Source: Bacteroidaceae bacterium (GTDB lineage Bacteria > Bacteroidota > Bacteroidia > Bacteroidales > Bacteroidaceae). Taken from it: a stretch of DNA of 64,000 bases. The DNA lies in the NCBI GenBank assembly GCA_017461345.1, contig JAFTYP010000007.1, positions 1 through 64,000 of the forward strand. The letters run 5' to 3'. A model generated the notes under the pieces. The model was given only the letters and a program-made list of their open reading frames with translations. It searched no databases and was not told where the DNA came from. Shown here in pieces: positions 53,821 through 62,946 of the stretch; within the stretch, counting starts at the first letter, position 1; every line of letters begins with the position of its first letter. A program made the translations under genes and the position numbers.

Positions 53821-56800
53821 TTACTTCTTTTCCTTTTTCTTTGTTCGGCGGAAGAGTTCCTGCCAACGACTGAAATCGCGTTGGAACTTGATGCCGATGC
53901 CTTGCGTTGTGAGTGACGACTGGGTGAAGTAACGGTCGTTGGTCTGATTGTATGCCTTCAGAGAGAATGGGCTTCGTGGCGAAAGACGATACTGTATGTC
54001 GAAGTCGCCAATGAAGTTGCTGTTCCCCATCTTATACTTGTTTTCCCTATAACCAAAATTGCCATTGAAAATTAGTCTTCCGGACAACATCTTGCCACTC
54101 ACCAAACCCTCAACGTCCAATTCCTGCCAGCCATCTTCGCCCGTTCGCAGGTTCGTTCCGAACGTCCAGCCGGTGCCACCCAATGCTTTCGACATGATTT
54201 GGTTGAAACGAGAACTCAGTGCTCCGCTCAATACGGAGTTCATAGCCATACCACCTTGTCCTTGTTTGCTGTCGAGCATGCTGCCGTAACTGTAGAATCT
54301 GCCTACACCCAGCAGATAGACAGCTTGCATGTCGCGCTCTTCTTCGCTGCTCAGCATCGACCGTACCATTTGCTTCTCATCCTCGTTTGCATTGGGAATG
54401 TCGAAGTCGAAACTGATGGATGGCTCACGAGCGATACCTCCAATGTTCATGATACAATCGACACGTGTATTGGAAAGCCCAAGTCCGGTGGAAGAAAGGT
54501 CGTCGAGCGAAACATTGGGAACAGTGTGTATTGCCTTCAAATTCAAAGCCGCTTGCATTGCATTGCCGCCAAATACGATGGTGCCATCCGGCTGGAAAGT
54601 GAAATCTTTGCGAATGACGTCGCGAATGGACATGCGGTAGTTGCCTTCCTCCACTCGGTAAGTTCCGAAGAGTTGAAAGCGACCTTTATTATAATAGTTG
54701 GCTCTGAGACGCCCGTTGCCATAAAGCGAAATGTTATCTCCTGTTTGCGGATCCATTAGAATCCGTATCTCTGCATTCGGATTGGCATCGATGTTAAAGT
54801 TGATACGAAGATCGGAAGAGGAGGAAGACTCTTCTTTTTCGTTCGACTTTTCATCTTTTGTGGCACCGTTTTTCTCTCCATTTTTAGAAGCAGAGGCAGG
54901 TTGAATATATGTTATGAACTCGGATTCCTCGATTGTTCCCGTTGTTACCGTATTGTAGTTGATGGTCGTTCCGGGCATAGGCGTTGCATCGACGTTGATG
55001 TTCACGCTGCCAGGTTCGCCGCTTAAATGAACTTTTGCATTGGCATAAACCGTGCCGAAGAAACTCATGTTGCCTTGGTTCGGGAAGTTATAGCCAAGCA
55101 TATTGTTGGCATCGACGTTGACATCGAAACGAAGATTCTTTAGAGAATTGTGTCTGAAGTGTGCATCGACGGTTCCTACATGCTCGGTCATGCCTGGCAT
55201 TCCCAAATAGTCGTAGATGCGAGCACCGCGCAACCAGATGTTGTCTGGCCGCAGAATTACACTGTCTCCGGCGAGGTGATAGTCCGTTCCGGTAGCCAAT
55301 ACGTGTGTCTTCAGTTCGTTGATATACATATCTCCTTCAAGGTTTATGAACTTGAAGGGACCGTAAATGCGCGTCCAGCCTGAGGCTCGTCCTTGCAGAT
55401 TGCTAAAGATGCTGCCTGTAAACTTACTGAGGAAGGAGAGGTCGAAATAACTTGTGCGGACGTTCAGGTTGAGGCCGTCCTTCTTCCCCTTGCCAGGAAT
55501 GATGGTGCCATGCACCAGAGTCCGGTGCTGGGGTATGGGACCTTTCATGTCTGCATCGAGTGTGATGGCTCTTTCTTGCTTTCCCCAGTTTGCATAAAGG
55601 TCCATGTTCCCAAGGTTGGCACTGTTGAAGGTGAAGTCTTTTACCTGCAGGAAAGCATCGGCAAAAGGCTTTTCCATTACCGATGTGGCATAGATGCTTC
55701 CCGTTATACTGCCGTCGAATTCGACTTTATGGAAGTTCACAAGGTCCATGATGTAGGAGACATCGATGTTGGCAAGTTCGGCTTTCAGCGTGTCTGATGC
55801 TTGATTTGATATCCGACCGCCTATGTTGATATGTTTGTCGGCTTGGCTGATGCACAGATTTTCTACATCGATAATCTTATTGTGGTACTTGATTGTTGCT
55901 GGTTTGATGTCCCAGATTGTGTCGCTTATAACGATGTTCGAGTTGTTTATCTTGGCATCGACGATTGCTCCTGTTGTGGGGTCGTTTCGGATGATACTGG
56001 TTATGCTGACATCTCCCGTGTTGGCTTTCGTGCTATTGTTGTTCCATCGGAGTCGTGACGTCACTTTATCTGTTTTTGCATACGCATCGATATTGAGTAG
56101 AATGGGCTTCCCTTTCATGATGCGTTCACCTTGTAGGCTTGTTTGCAGAGCCGTGTTTCCTGTTTCGATACGACAGTTGATGTTCTGTAATCGCTGGCCG
56201 GAAAACGTCACTTGTGGAATGTCTATCTGTATGGCGTTTTGTCCGATGGCATCGTTTATGGTTCCTTCGAATGTGCTTTTTTGTGGTATATGCAGACTCA
56301 ACCCCAGCAATCGTTTTGCGATGACTGTGTCTTGAACTTGAACAAAGAAGCGGAAATCGTTGCCATATGGATGTTGGTGTTTGCTGCTTGTAGTGAAAAG
56401 ATTAGGCAGATTCTGTTGCACTGGCCAAATGAAGGAAGTAGGTAAGGTCTTCCAATTGAAGTTTCCGTCGGCTTTGATGTTGAGGAAATTGCTTTGTACA
56501 GTTATGTGTTGTCCAGTGTTTGTTATTATGCTATTGAGTGTGACGTCGCCTATTTCTACTTTCTCTTTACTTTCTGAATTCAGTTCAAGGTCTGTCAGCA
56601 AGAGTTTTCCTTGCAGGTTGTTGAGGTCCAGGTTTTGGAAATCTGCATCGATATGACCGGAGAAGTATTCGCCTTCGAACTTTTTGGTGAGGTTCATCTT
56701 GTGTGGGGCGAAGTCTTTCAGAGTCGCCAGACACGTCAAGATGCGCCTGTCTTGTTGCTTCGAGGTTTGTAAGTCAATATCGGCAAGGCCATTAAGTTCT

Positions 56801-58275
56801 TCTATCTTTACTTTGCCGCCGATTGTTTCTCCGTCGAGAGTTGCAGAGAATGGTATGTTGCGATGCTCGTAGTTGTTGAAAACAAAACTTTTGAGTACGC
56901 CTTTTGCTTGTAGTTTTGCAGGGTTATCCTTGTTGGGCAGGCTGCCGCTGACGCTTGCTTCTACTGATGCTGTTGTGCCTTTTGCTTTGTTTTTAAGGCT
57001 TAACAGTTGTCCTATTTTAAGGTTTGCAAGAAGTATTTTTGCATCGACATTCTGCATGTTCTTCAGGGAGCCTTCAATCAGTACGTTTCCTTGATTGCTT
57101 TCTGTCTGCAGATTTGTGCGGAGGTTCTTGTCTTGCCAGGCAACCGTACCGGATGATTTTGTGCTCCCGAGTTGTGTGAGGATTGGACTTAACTCCTTTT
57201 CTTCGCCTTGCAGGTTACGTGTCAGGAATTGCTGAAGGTTTGTACCAGTATAGAGTTCTTTGATGTCGGCAAAGAGGGCTGGTGTGCTGCCGATGTTCCG
57301 TACAGAAGCATTAAGAAACAATGAAAGGTTGCCGTTGTTGTCGGAGAGTGAGATGTTGGGCAATCGCAATGTTCCGTCCGACATTTTTGCACTGGCCGAG
57401 AGGTTAAGTGCGTCGTCGAAAGTCGCTAATTTGGGGATGATACAAGCCAGGTCATTCGGGCAGATGTTTGCTGCCATGACTGCTTCTGCGTTCAGCGTCT
57501 TTATGAAGTTCTCCTTTTGTTTGAAGGATTGCAGCCCGACATTTCCTGTGATTTGAGCAAGGCTGACAGTCGAATTCGGCAGTCCGATTATGAGGTTATG
57601 GACTGTTGAGTTGTTTTTTCCTGCCTCGGCTTCGAGTGATAGTTTCCGTACTTGCAGTCCGCTTTGCTCTTTGAATGTGAGGTTTCTGAGGTCGATGTAG
57701 AGTGAGTCTTCCTTTTTGAAATGTACTCTTGTGGTCAGGCTTAAGTCGGTCAGGTGCAGATGATTTGTGTCGAACTTCGAGCCTTTTCCTTTGGACGGAG
57801 TTTTGCCGAGCATGTTGAAACGGACTTCTCCTCTTCTGATGACCAATGCACCTATCATGAGGTCGAGTGGGGAAGAGGTTGTGTCTTTCGACGAGAAGGC
57901 GTCTATGAAGAACTGGAAGTTGAATGGTGCATCGCCGTCTTTATAGAGGTTTGCTTTTGCACCGATGAGTTGTGCTGCGCTGATGCGTATCTTTTTCCTG
58001 AAGAGTGGGGCGAAGTCTATTTTTGCTGCAATGCGTGAGGCTTGCAGCATCAGCGTGTCTTGCCGGTCGTAGAGTTTGACATTGTCCAGGATGACATGGC
58101 CGAGCATGTTCAGACGCATGTTTCCGATGTCGACTTTGCTTTCGATTTCCTTTTCCAGAAGTTGCGACGCCACTCCTGCTCCCCAACTTTGTAGGGCAGG
58201 AACCGATGACAGCAGAAGCAGACTCAGGTAGAAGAATGCCAGCAGACCAACGAGGATTCGGAATATGTATTTCAG
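53821..58275 (-). CDS. tamB: Translocation and assembly module protein TamB (AsmA-like)
   Basis: A very long inner-membrane-anchored periplasmic protein (about 1484 residues from the proposed start) that spans the envelope and is thought to pass lipids or help outer-membrane assembly. The N-terminal helix KYIFRILVGLLAFFYLSLLL is followed by many repeats of short beta segments; the TamB (DUF490) domain lies in the last about 400 residues, including FRLVFNGNFGYRENKYKMG-type strands and FQRDFSRWQELFRR. The frame from 58296 down to the first GTG (58173) is open and encodes the anchor, but it holds no ATG, GTG or TTG. A CTG at 58275 fits both position and sequence (LKYIFRILVG) and lies 12 bp after AGGACA. 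A GTG start at 58173 would lose the anchor. Confidence 0.82.
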   Translation of the reverse strand: MKYIFRILVGLLAFFYLSLLLLSSVPALQSWGAGVASQLLEKEIESKVDIGNMRLNMLGHVILDNVKLYDRQDTLMLQASRIAAKIDFAPLFRKKIRISAAQLIGAKANLYKDGDAPFNFQFFIDAFSSKDTTSSPLDLMIGALVIRRGEVRFNMLGKTPSKGKGSKFDTNHLHLTDLSLTTRVHFKKEDSLYIDLRNLTFKEQSGLQVRKLSLEAEAGKNNSTVHNLIIGLPNSTVSLAQITGNVGLQSFKQKENFIKTLNAEAVMAANICPNDLACIIPKLATFDDALNLSASAKMSDGTLRLPNISLSDNNGNLSLFLNASVRNIGSTPALFADIKELYTGTNLQQFLTRNLQGEEKELSPILTQLGSTKSSGTVAWQDKNLRTNLQTESNQGNVLIEGSLKNMQNVDAKILLANLKIGQLLSLKNKAKGTTASVEASVSGSLPNKDNPAKLQAKGVLKSFVFNNYEHRNIPFSATLDGETIGGKVKIEELNGLADIDLQTSKQQDRRILTCLATLKDFAPHKMNLTKKFEGEYFSGHIDADFQNLDLNNLQGKLLLTDLELNSESKEKVEIGDVTLNSIITNTGQHITVQSNFLNIKADGNFNWKTLPTSFIWPVQQNLPNLFTTSSKHQHPYGNDFRFFVQVQDTVIAKRLLGLSLHIPQKSTFEGTINDAIGQNAIQIDIPQVTFSGQRLQNINCRIETGNTALQTSLQGERIMKGKPILLNIDAYAKTDKVTSRLRWNNNSTKANTGDVSITSIIRNDPTTGAIVDAKINNSNIVISDTIWDIKPATIKYHNKIIDVENLCISQADKHINIGGRISNQASDTLKAELANIDVSYIMDLVNFHKVEFDGSITGSIYATSVMEKPFADAFLQVKDFTFNSANLGNMDLYANWGKQERAITLDADMKGPIPQHRTLVHGTIIPGKGKKDGLNLNVRTSYFDLSFLSKFTGSIFSNLQGRASGWTRIYGPFKFINLEGDMYINELKTHVLATGTDYHLAGDSVILRPDNIWLRGARIYDYLGMPGMTEHVGTVDAHFRHNSLKNLRFDVNVDANNMLGYNFPNQGNMSFFGTVYANAKVHLSGEPGSVNINVDATPMPGTTINYNTVTTGTIEESEFITYIQPASASKNGEKNGATKDEKSNEKEESSSSSDLRINFNIDANPNAEIRILMDPQTGDNISLYGNGRLRANYYNKGRFQLFGTYRVEEGNYRMSIRDVIRKDFTFQPDGTIVFGGNAMQAALNLKAIHTVPNVSLDDLSSTGLGLSNTRVDCIMNIGGIAREPSISFDFDIPNANEDEKQMVRSMLSSEEERDMQAVYLLGVGRFYSYGSMLDSKQGQGGMAMNSVLSGALSSRFNQIMSKALGGTGWTFGTNLRTGEDGWQELDVEGLVSGKMLSGRLIFNGNFGYRENKYKMGNSNFIGDFDIQYRLSPRSPFSLKAYNQTNDRYFTQSSLTTQGIGIKFQRDFSRWQELFRRTKKKEKK

Positions 58276-58312
58276 TGTTCGGATATGTGTCCTGTTTTAT
58301 GTGTGTGGTGTT

Positions 58313-59695
58313 CTACATCAGTCCGTTGAGCATGCCGTAGAAGAACATGGGTTTCAGGAAGTGTTTTTTCAGCATCCATGCAGATGCTTGTTCCTTCGAC
58401 ATGTCTTGAAGTGTGAACGGGAAGGTGATGTCGGGGTTCTTGTCGTAGTCGAATTCGCACAGCAGGACATGGCCGTAGTCCGTTACGATGGGACAGCAGG
58501 CGTATCCGTTGTACTCTTTCGTGGGTTCTTTGCCTTGCATGATGCTGAGCAGGTTGTCGACGGCGATGGGCAACTGAATGCGGATTGCCGACGATGTCTT
58601 GCTGGTGGGTATTCCGGCAACGTCTCCCAAGCAGACGATGTTAGGGTAGGCAAGATGGACGAGTGTCTTCTTGTCCACCATGGCCCATCCGTCCTTTGCT
58701 AGTTTGCCTTCAGTCCAGGAGAGGCCGGCATTGCGTACGAAGTCGGGTGCCGACTGTGGGGGAACGAAACTCAACAAGTCGTAATCCTCGACGCGAGGCG
58801 TAACGATTTCGCGTTCCACCTCTATCTCGTTGCCTTGTGCGTCCGTCTGTGTTTCTTTTACTTTCTCGTAGTGTTCCAGATAGACCTTCTTTGCCAGCGT
58901 GTCGATGCCCTTAACGCGGTGACGTACTTCCAGTCCGATGTTGCGTTCTTCGTATATCTGAAGCAGTCGGGGCGTGTAGAGAGGCACGTCGTAGAGTGCC
59001 TTCTCGGAGCAGAAATAGTCCAGTTGCACGCCGTCGCGTTTGCCTTCTTTGCGGGCAAGATGCTCGGTGAGCATGCAGATTTTCTTTGGTGCACCGCCGC
59101 ATTTGTGCTTGGTGTATGTGTCGGTGAAGACGCCTCGTCCGCCTTTTGCCACCAGTTCCTGGATGGCGGGCCAAATGCGTTGTGCGCCCATAAAGTCGTA
59201 GATGCAGTGTGCATTCCCCTGTCCCAGGGTTTCGCGGCTGATGCCTTCCACCTTGTCCCAGTTGATTTGCAGACCCGGTGTCAGCACCAGGAAGTCATAT
59301 TCCACCATTTGTCCGCCGGCAGTGCGTGCCGTCTGTTTCACGGGGTCTAATTCGATAACCGAGTCCTTTATCCACTTCACGCCGCTTGGGATGCACTTCG
59401 ACATGGGCTTCCACACCTCGTCGGGCTTGAAGATGCCGGCGGCGATGAAGGTGAAGCCCGGCTGATAGTATTGTCTGTCGGCAGGGTCGATCAGCGTGAT
59501 GTCTGGGTTGCTGAGGCGGCGCATGAGGCGTGCGGCGAAACTGCATCCTGCAGCGCCACCGCCAATGATGAGGATGCGTCCCTTCGCATCTACCATATTC
59601 AAATGGTGCATTACTCCGCCTCCAATGCCTAAGACGGCAGCAGTGCCAACTCCTGCTTTCAGGAAGGTGCGGCGGTTCATGGTTGTCTTTTTCAT
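58313..59695 (-). CDS. Tat-exported flavoprotein, sulfide:quinone reductase-like
   Basis: A 460-residue FAD protein with a Tat signal MNRRTFLKAGVGTAAVLG. FAD motifs: RILIIGGGAAGCSFAARLMR (GxGxxG, about 45) and GDVAGIPTSKT near the C-terminus. Cysteines lie in HKCGGAPKKICML (about 215-225), as in the C-GAP-K loop of sulfide:quinone or flavocytochrome c sulfide dehydrogenase-like proteins, and in ACCPIV. This fits a periplasmic or membrane-associated reductase of sulfide or another thiol-like donor; the substrate is not certain. The start at 59695 was chosen because the Tat motif and a -7 box (59754-59761) fit it. It precedes tamB, whose proposed start is 37 bp downstream of its stop. Confidence 0.85.
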   Translation of the reverse strand: MKKTTMNRRTFLKAGVGTAAVLGIGGGVMHHLNMVDAKGRILIIGGGAAGCSFAARLMRRLSNPDITLIDPADRQYYQPGFTFIAAGIFKPDEVWKPMSKCIPSGVKWIKDSVIELDPVKQTARTAGGQMVEYDFLVLTPGLQINWDKVEGISRETLGQGNAHCIYDFMGAQRIWPAIQELVAKGGRGVFTDTYTKHKCGGAPKKICMLTEHLARKEGKRDGVQLDYFCSEKALYDVPLYTPRLLQIYEERNIGLEVRHRVKGIDTLAKKVYLEHYEKVKETQTDAQGNEIEVEREIVTPRVEDYDLLSFVPPQSAPDFVRNAGLSWTEGKLAKDGWAMVDKKTLVHLAYPNIVCLGDVAGIPTSKTSSAIRIQLPIAVDNLLSIMQGKEPTKEYNGYACCPIVTDYGHVLLCEFDYDKNPDITFPFTLQDMSKEQASAWMLKKHFLKPMFFYGMLNGLM

Positions 59696-59753
59696 TTGGT
59701 ATATTCGATTGTTAGTTTTTGACTTGTGCCTTTTGAAAAATATATTTATTTTT

Positions 59754-59761
59754 ACAAAGAT
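59754..59761 (-). promoter_or_regulatory. -7 box of flavoprotein-tamB
   Basis: TATCTTTG on the minus strand, 58 bp before the flavoprotein start. No clear -33. Confidence 0.5.
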
Positions 59762-60000
59762 ACGAAACTTTTTCTTTTCGGCCACCAATTCGGCACAATT
59801 ATTTTCGTTTCTGCCATGGTTTAGACATTAGTATGGTAAAAAACAGTTAGTTTCGCCATGGTCAATAGGAGTTTGGTGTGGCTGAATAAATCGGGAAAAA
59901 GTATTACAAAAAGTGGCTTTTCTGTAGAAGAGAAACGACTTAAAATGTTGTAAAGAATTTTCCAAAGCACCGAAAAATTCCGTTCACATAAGAACTGTTT

Positions 60001-60110
60001 CCCGACTTGGCAGTAGATGTTTCCATGTCTCTGCAGTAATTTACAAATTACACTCGTGTAGTTTGAGAAGTTCACACGTCCGTTTTCCTGTTTTCACGCG
60101 TCTATTTTGG
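60001..60110. repeat. 22-bp modular array, locus 9
   Basis: TTCACACGTCCGTTTT at 60071 and TTCACGCGTCTATTTT at 60093 are 22 bp apart and match the ACTTCACACGTCCGTTT of locus 1. CCCGACTTGGCAGTAGATGT at 60001 matches locus 2 inverted. The 777-bp divergent gap (59696-60472) also holds a hairpin and two -7 boxes but no gene I can support. Confidence 0.75.
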
Positions 60111-60208
60111 CGAAAGGACTCTACTTTTCTGTCAATTTTACATGAGTTTTACCGTCCGTCGAAATGTAATCTCCTGATGCATAATTAGTTCCCTTGTGTG
60201 AAAAACAA

Positions 60209-60250
60209 CGGTTCTTTTTGACGAACGACCCGTTCCGCCAAAAAGAACCG
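60209..60250. other. Long hairpin in the gap upstream of the unknown protein
   Basis: CGGTTCTTTTTG (60209-60220) with CAAAAAGAACCG (60239-60250), and an inner GAACG/CGTTC pair, about 19 bp of stem in total. No T-tract follows on either strand and no transcript that would end here is apparent. Confidence 0.5.
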
Positions 60251-60416
60251 CTTCTCACGAGGCAGGGCTCATGCAAAAAACTTGACAAGAATTTAAGAAA
60301 TTTCTTTAGACGCCAGAAACAAAAATACTCAGCATTTTCTTTGATAGTTCAATTATTTTATCAATTAAATGTATAAATTAATATGTGAAATCGTTTTAAG
60401 GTTTACTATTTTTTGC

Positions 60417-60424
60417 TATTTTTG
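60417..60424 (+). promoter_or_regulatory. -7 box of unknown-protein gene
   Basis: TATTTTTG, 48 bp before the ATG at 60473. Confidence 0.5.
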
Positions 60425-60472
60425 CAAAAGAAATAATGGTTTATTCGAACAATTCAATACGACATTAGAGAG

Positions 60473-61252
60473 ATGACTGACGAAGAAAAAAAAGAATTTG
60501 AGGAATTCTTACAATGGAAGAAAGAAAGAGCAGCCCAAACAAAAGCAGGTGAAAAGGACTCAACAATACCATCAAACCAAGAAAGCAAGGAGGTTGCTCC
60601 AGAAGAAATAGGAAATGCTGGAAAGGCGAACTATAGTATTATAGGATGGCTTGTTATTGCTCTTCTTATTTTTTTTGTAATAGCTGGTATTACTGAATAT
60701 CGCAAACATACTTCAACGAGCCTCCAAACGCATGAAGTTTCTCAAGTGTCAACTTCCGATGCTATAGAAGAGGTAGATACTTTAGCTGAAGTAGAAGTCG
60801 CAACGCCAGAGCCATCGATTGTAACTTGGTACATCAGGACAGAAAAAGATGAAATGACAGATACGAAAAATATCTGGGCCAGTATAACAAGCGACAACTA
60901 TATATATCAAGATTTTCCGTATGAAGGAATGACGCGCGCGAAAATCATTGTAAGATACATGAAAAAATATGGTTACGATGTTCTTATAGAAATATCTCAG
61001 GGACAAATATACGGAAAAGAATATAATGTTCAGAATTATATCACAGCTAGGTTCGACGAAGCATCTCCCAAAAGGTACTACTTTAACGAAGCTGCTGATG
61101 GGAGTTCAGAAGTAGTATTCCTAAATAACCGTTCCGATTTTATGAAACGATGCAAACAAGCCAAGGATATAAAAATAGATATTCCTATATGGCAAGAAGG
61201 TAGGCCTGTTTTCACTTTCCATGTTGACGAACCATTGGTATGGCCCCAATAA
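60473..61252 (+). CDS. Membrane-anchored protein of unknown function
   Basis: A 259-residue protein I do not recognise. It starts with a charged helix (TDEEKKEFEEFLQWKKERAAQ), then an acidic linker, one membrane helix (about 60-80: IIGWLVIALLIFFVIAGI), then a linker and a beta-rich C-terminal domain of about 145 residues (about 115-259) ending in VFTFHVDEPLVW. Parts such as YEGMTRAKIIVRYMKK and RYYFNEAADGSSEVVFLNN look like a small conserved domain of the type found in phage and envelope proteins. No cofactor or catalytic motif is visible. Lower G+C than neighbours suggests it may be a later addition. It is alone in its unit. Confidence 0.7.
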   Translation: MTDEEKKEFEEFLQWKKERAAQTKAGEKDSTIPSNQESKEVAPEEIGNAGKANYSIIGWLVIALLIFFVIAGITEYRKHTSTSLQTHEVSQVSTSDAIEEVDTLAEVEVATPEPSIVTWYIRTEKDEMTDTKNIWASITSDNYIYQDFPYEGMTRAKIIVRYMKKYGYDVLIEISQGQIYGKEYNVQNYITARFDEASPKRYYFNEAADGSSEVVFLNNRSDFMKRCKQAKDIKIDIPIWQEGRPVFTFHVDEPLVWPQ

Positions 61253-61312
61253 TAAACCAAAAGGTGGCATGTCAACCGTTTTATTGAGAGAAAACTTTTA
61301 ACTATGTTCTAT

Positions 61313-61375
61313 ATGAAACAATTATTGCTTTTAGTTTTGTCTGCAATTGTCATCGTAGCTCGCAATGCAGGATAG
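61313..61375 (+). CDS. Very short membrane peptide or broken signal-peptide remnant
   Basis: A 20-codon frame encoding MKQLLLLVLSAIVIVARNAG, like a bacterial signal peptide with no mature protein after it. An alternative ATG lies at 61304. It could be a degraded lipoprotein gene, a leader peptide or chance. The 361-bp gap 61253-61613 otherwise holds a weak hairpin near 61437-61456 followed by a T-run, and the nqr -7 box. Confidence 0.25.
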   Translation: MKQLLLLVLSAIVIVARNAG

Positions 61376-61570
61376 AATAAATATGGTACGTTTTTAAAAA
61401 CTTGTAAAAATTCAACATGTTACTTTCTACCATTAAAGGCGACAGCAATGCCGCTTTTATTTTTTTCAGCTGTAATAACCATAATAAACTATTTCGACAC
61501 ATAATTTCTCAGAAAACATTCTTTTCGTGGAAAAACTTTTGGAATGTTCGTTTTTCTTTTCTTTTTTTTG

Positions 61571-61578
61571 TAATTTTG
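61571..61578 (+). promoter_or_regulatory. -7 box of nqr operon
   Basis: TAATTTTG, 36 bp before nqrA. A TTCG (61547-61550) at the right spacing may serve as a weak -33. Confidence 0.5.
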
Positions 61579-61613
61579 TGGCGCGAAAATAAACATTATT
61601 AACAATCCCAGAT

Positions 61614-62942
61614 ATGGCAAAAGTAATTAAGTTACGCAAAGGCCTCGACGTCAATCTCAAGGGCAAAGCCACGAAGGAAACAGCAACAGTGAATTGTCCC
61701 GGCGAGTATGCACTCGTGCCAGACGATTTCACAGGCGTGAAACCTAAGGTGGTTTGCAAGGAGGGCGATGTCGTAAAGGCTGGTGATGCCTTGTTTGTAG
61801 ACAAGTTGCATCCCGAGGTGAAGTTCGTGAGCCCTGTCAGCGGAACAGTCAGTTTGGTGGAACGCGGCGACCGTCGCAAACTGCTGAGCATCCGTGTGAA
61901 GGCTGATGGCAAGCAAGAAGCTCGCGAGTTCGACACAAAGGGCGACGTAAAGACACTTATGCTGGAGAGCGGCTTGTTTGCTTTCCTGCGTCAACGTCCC
62001 TATGATGTAGTGGCAAATCCGGAAGATGCGCCAAAGGCAATCTTCGTGAGTGCCTTCAACAGCATGCCGCTCAGCCAGGACTTCGAGTATGTGCTCGAAG
62101 GTCAGGAAGCAGAGTTCCAAGCAGGTCTCTCCGCTTTGGCAAAACTCGCCAAGGTTTATCTTGGCGTAAGCGCAAAGCAGACAGCAAAGGCGCTGACAGA
62201 GGCAAAGGATTGCGAAGTGAATATCTTCGACGGTCCTGCTCCTGCAGGCAATGTCGGTGTTCAAATCAATCATGTCAGCCCCATCAACAAGGGCGAAGTG
62301 GTATGGACACTCGGCGCAGAAGAAGTTATCTTCCTTGGTCGCCTCATGAAGACTGGCAAGGTGGATTTCACCCGCACTATTGCACTTGCCGGTAGCGAAG
62401 TGAAGGCTCCAAAGTACTACAAGGTGAAGGTCGGCCAGAAGTTGACAACGCTCCTCGACGGCACAATCAACGCCGAAGGTGCTCGCATCATCAGCGGTAA
62501 CGTAATGACGGGTCTCAAGACCACTGCCGAAGGCTTCCTCGGTGCTCATGCAACAGAAGTGAACGTTATTCCCGAAGGCGATCATGCCGACGAGATGTTG
62601 GGTTGGATTATGCCCCGCTTCAATACCTTCAGCACACATCGCAGTTACTTCTCCTGGCTCTTTGGCAAGAAGAAGGAATATGTCTTCGATGCACGCATCA
62701 AGGGTGGCGAACGTCACATGATAATGAGCGGAGAATACGACAAAGTCTTCCCAATGGACATCTACGCAGGCTATCTCGTGAAAGCCATCATCGCTGGCGA
62801 CATCGACCGTCAGGAGGCACTTGGCATCTACGAGGTTGCTCCCGAAGACTTCGCCATCGCAGAGTTTGTGGACAGTTCTAAACTTGAACTGCAACGCATC
62901 GTTCGCGAAGGACTGGATATCCTCAGAAAGGAAAATGCTTAA
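61614..62942 (+). CDS. nqrA: Na+-translocating NADH:quinone reductase subunit A
   Basis: A 442-residue peripheral subunit that binds the quinone side of the Na+-pumping complex. The family start KVIKLRKGLDVNLKGKA is intact. A biotinyl-lipoyl-like fold (VDKLHPEVKFVSPVSGTVSL) and the C-terminal region (RHMIMSGEYDKVFPMDIYAGYLVKAIIAGDID) are typical. Length matches the family. It is followed by nqrB after a 128-bp gap with an inverted-repeat element. Confidence 0.95.
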   Translation: MAKVIKLRKGLDVNLKGKATKETATVNCPGEYALVPDDFTGVKPKVVCKEGDVVKAGDALFVDKLHPEVKFVSPVSGTVSLVERGDRRKLLSIRVKADGKQEAREFDTKGDVKTLMLESGLFAFLRQRPYDVVANPEDAPKAIFVSAFNSMPLSQDFEYVLEGQEAEFQAGLSALAKLAKVYLGVSAKQTAKALTEAKDCEVNIFDGPAPAGNVGVQINHVSPINKGEVVWTLGAEEVIFLGRLMKTGKVDFTRTIALAGSEVKAPKYYKVKVGQKLTTLLDGTINAEGARIISGNVMTGLKTTAEGFLGAHATEVNVIPEGDHADEMLGWIMPRFNTFSTHRSYFSWLFGKKKEYVFDARIKGGERHMIMSGEYDKVFPMDIYAGYLVKAIIAGDIDRQEALGIYEVAPEDFAIAEFVDSSKLELQRIVREGLDILRKENA

Positions 62943-62946
62943 TAAC

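Noticed and set aside
58173..58173. GTG at 58173 as the tamB start
   Set aside because: It would delete the membrane anchor that the same frame encodes just upstream.
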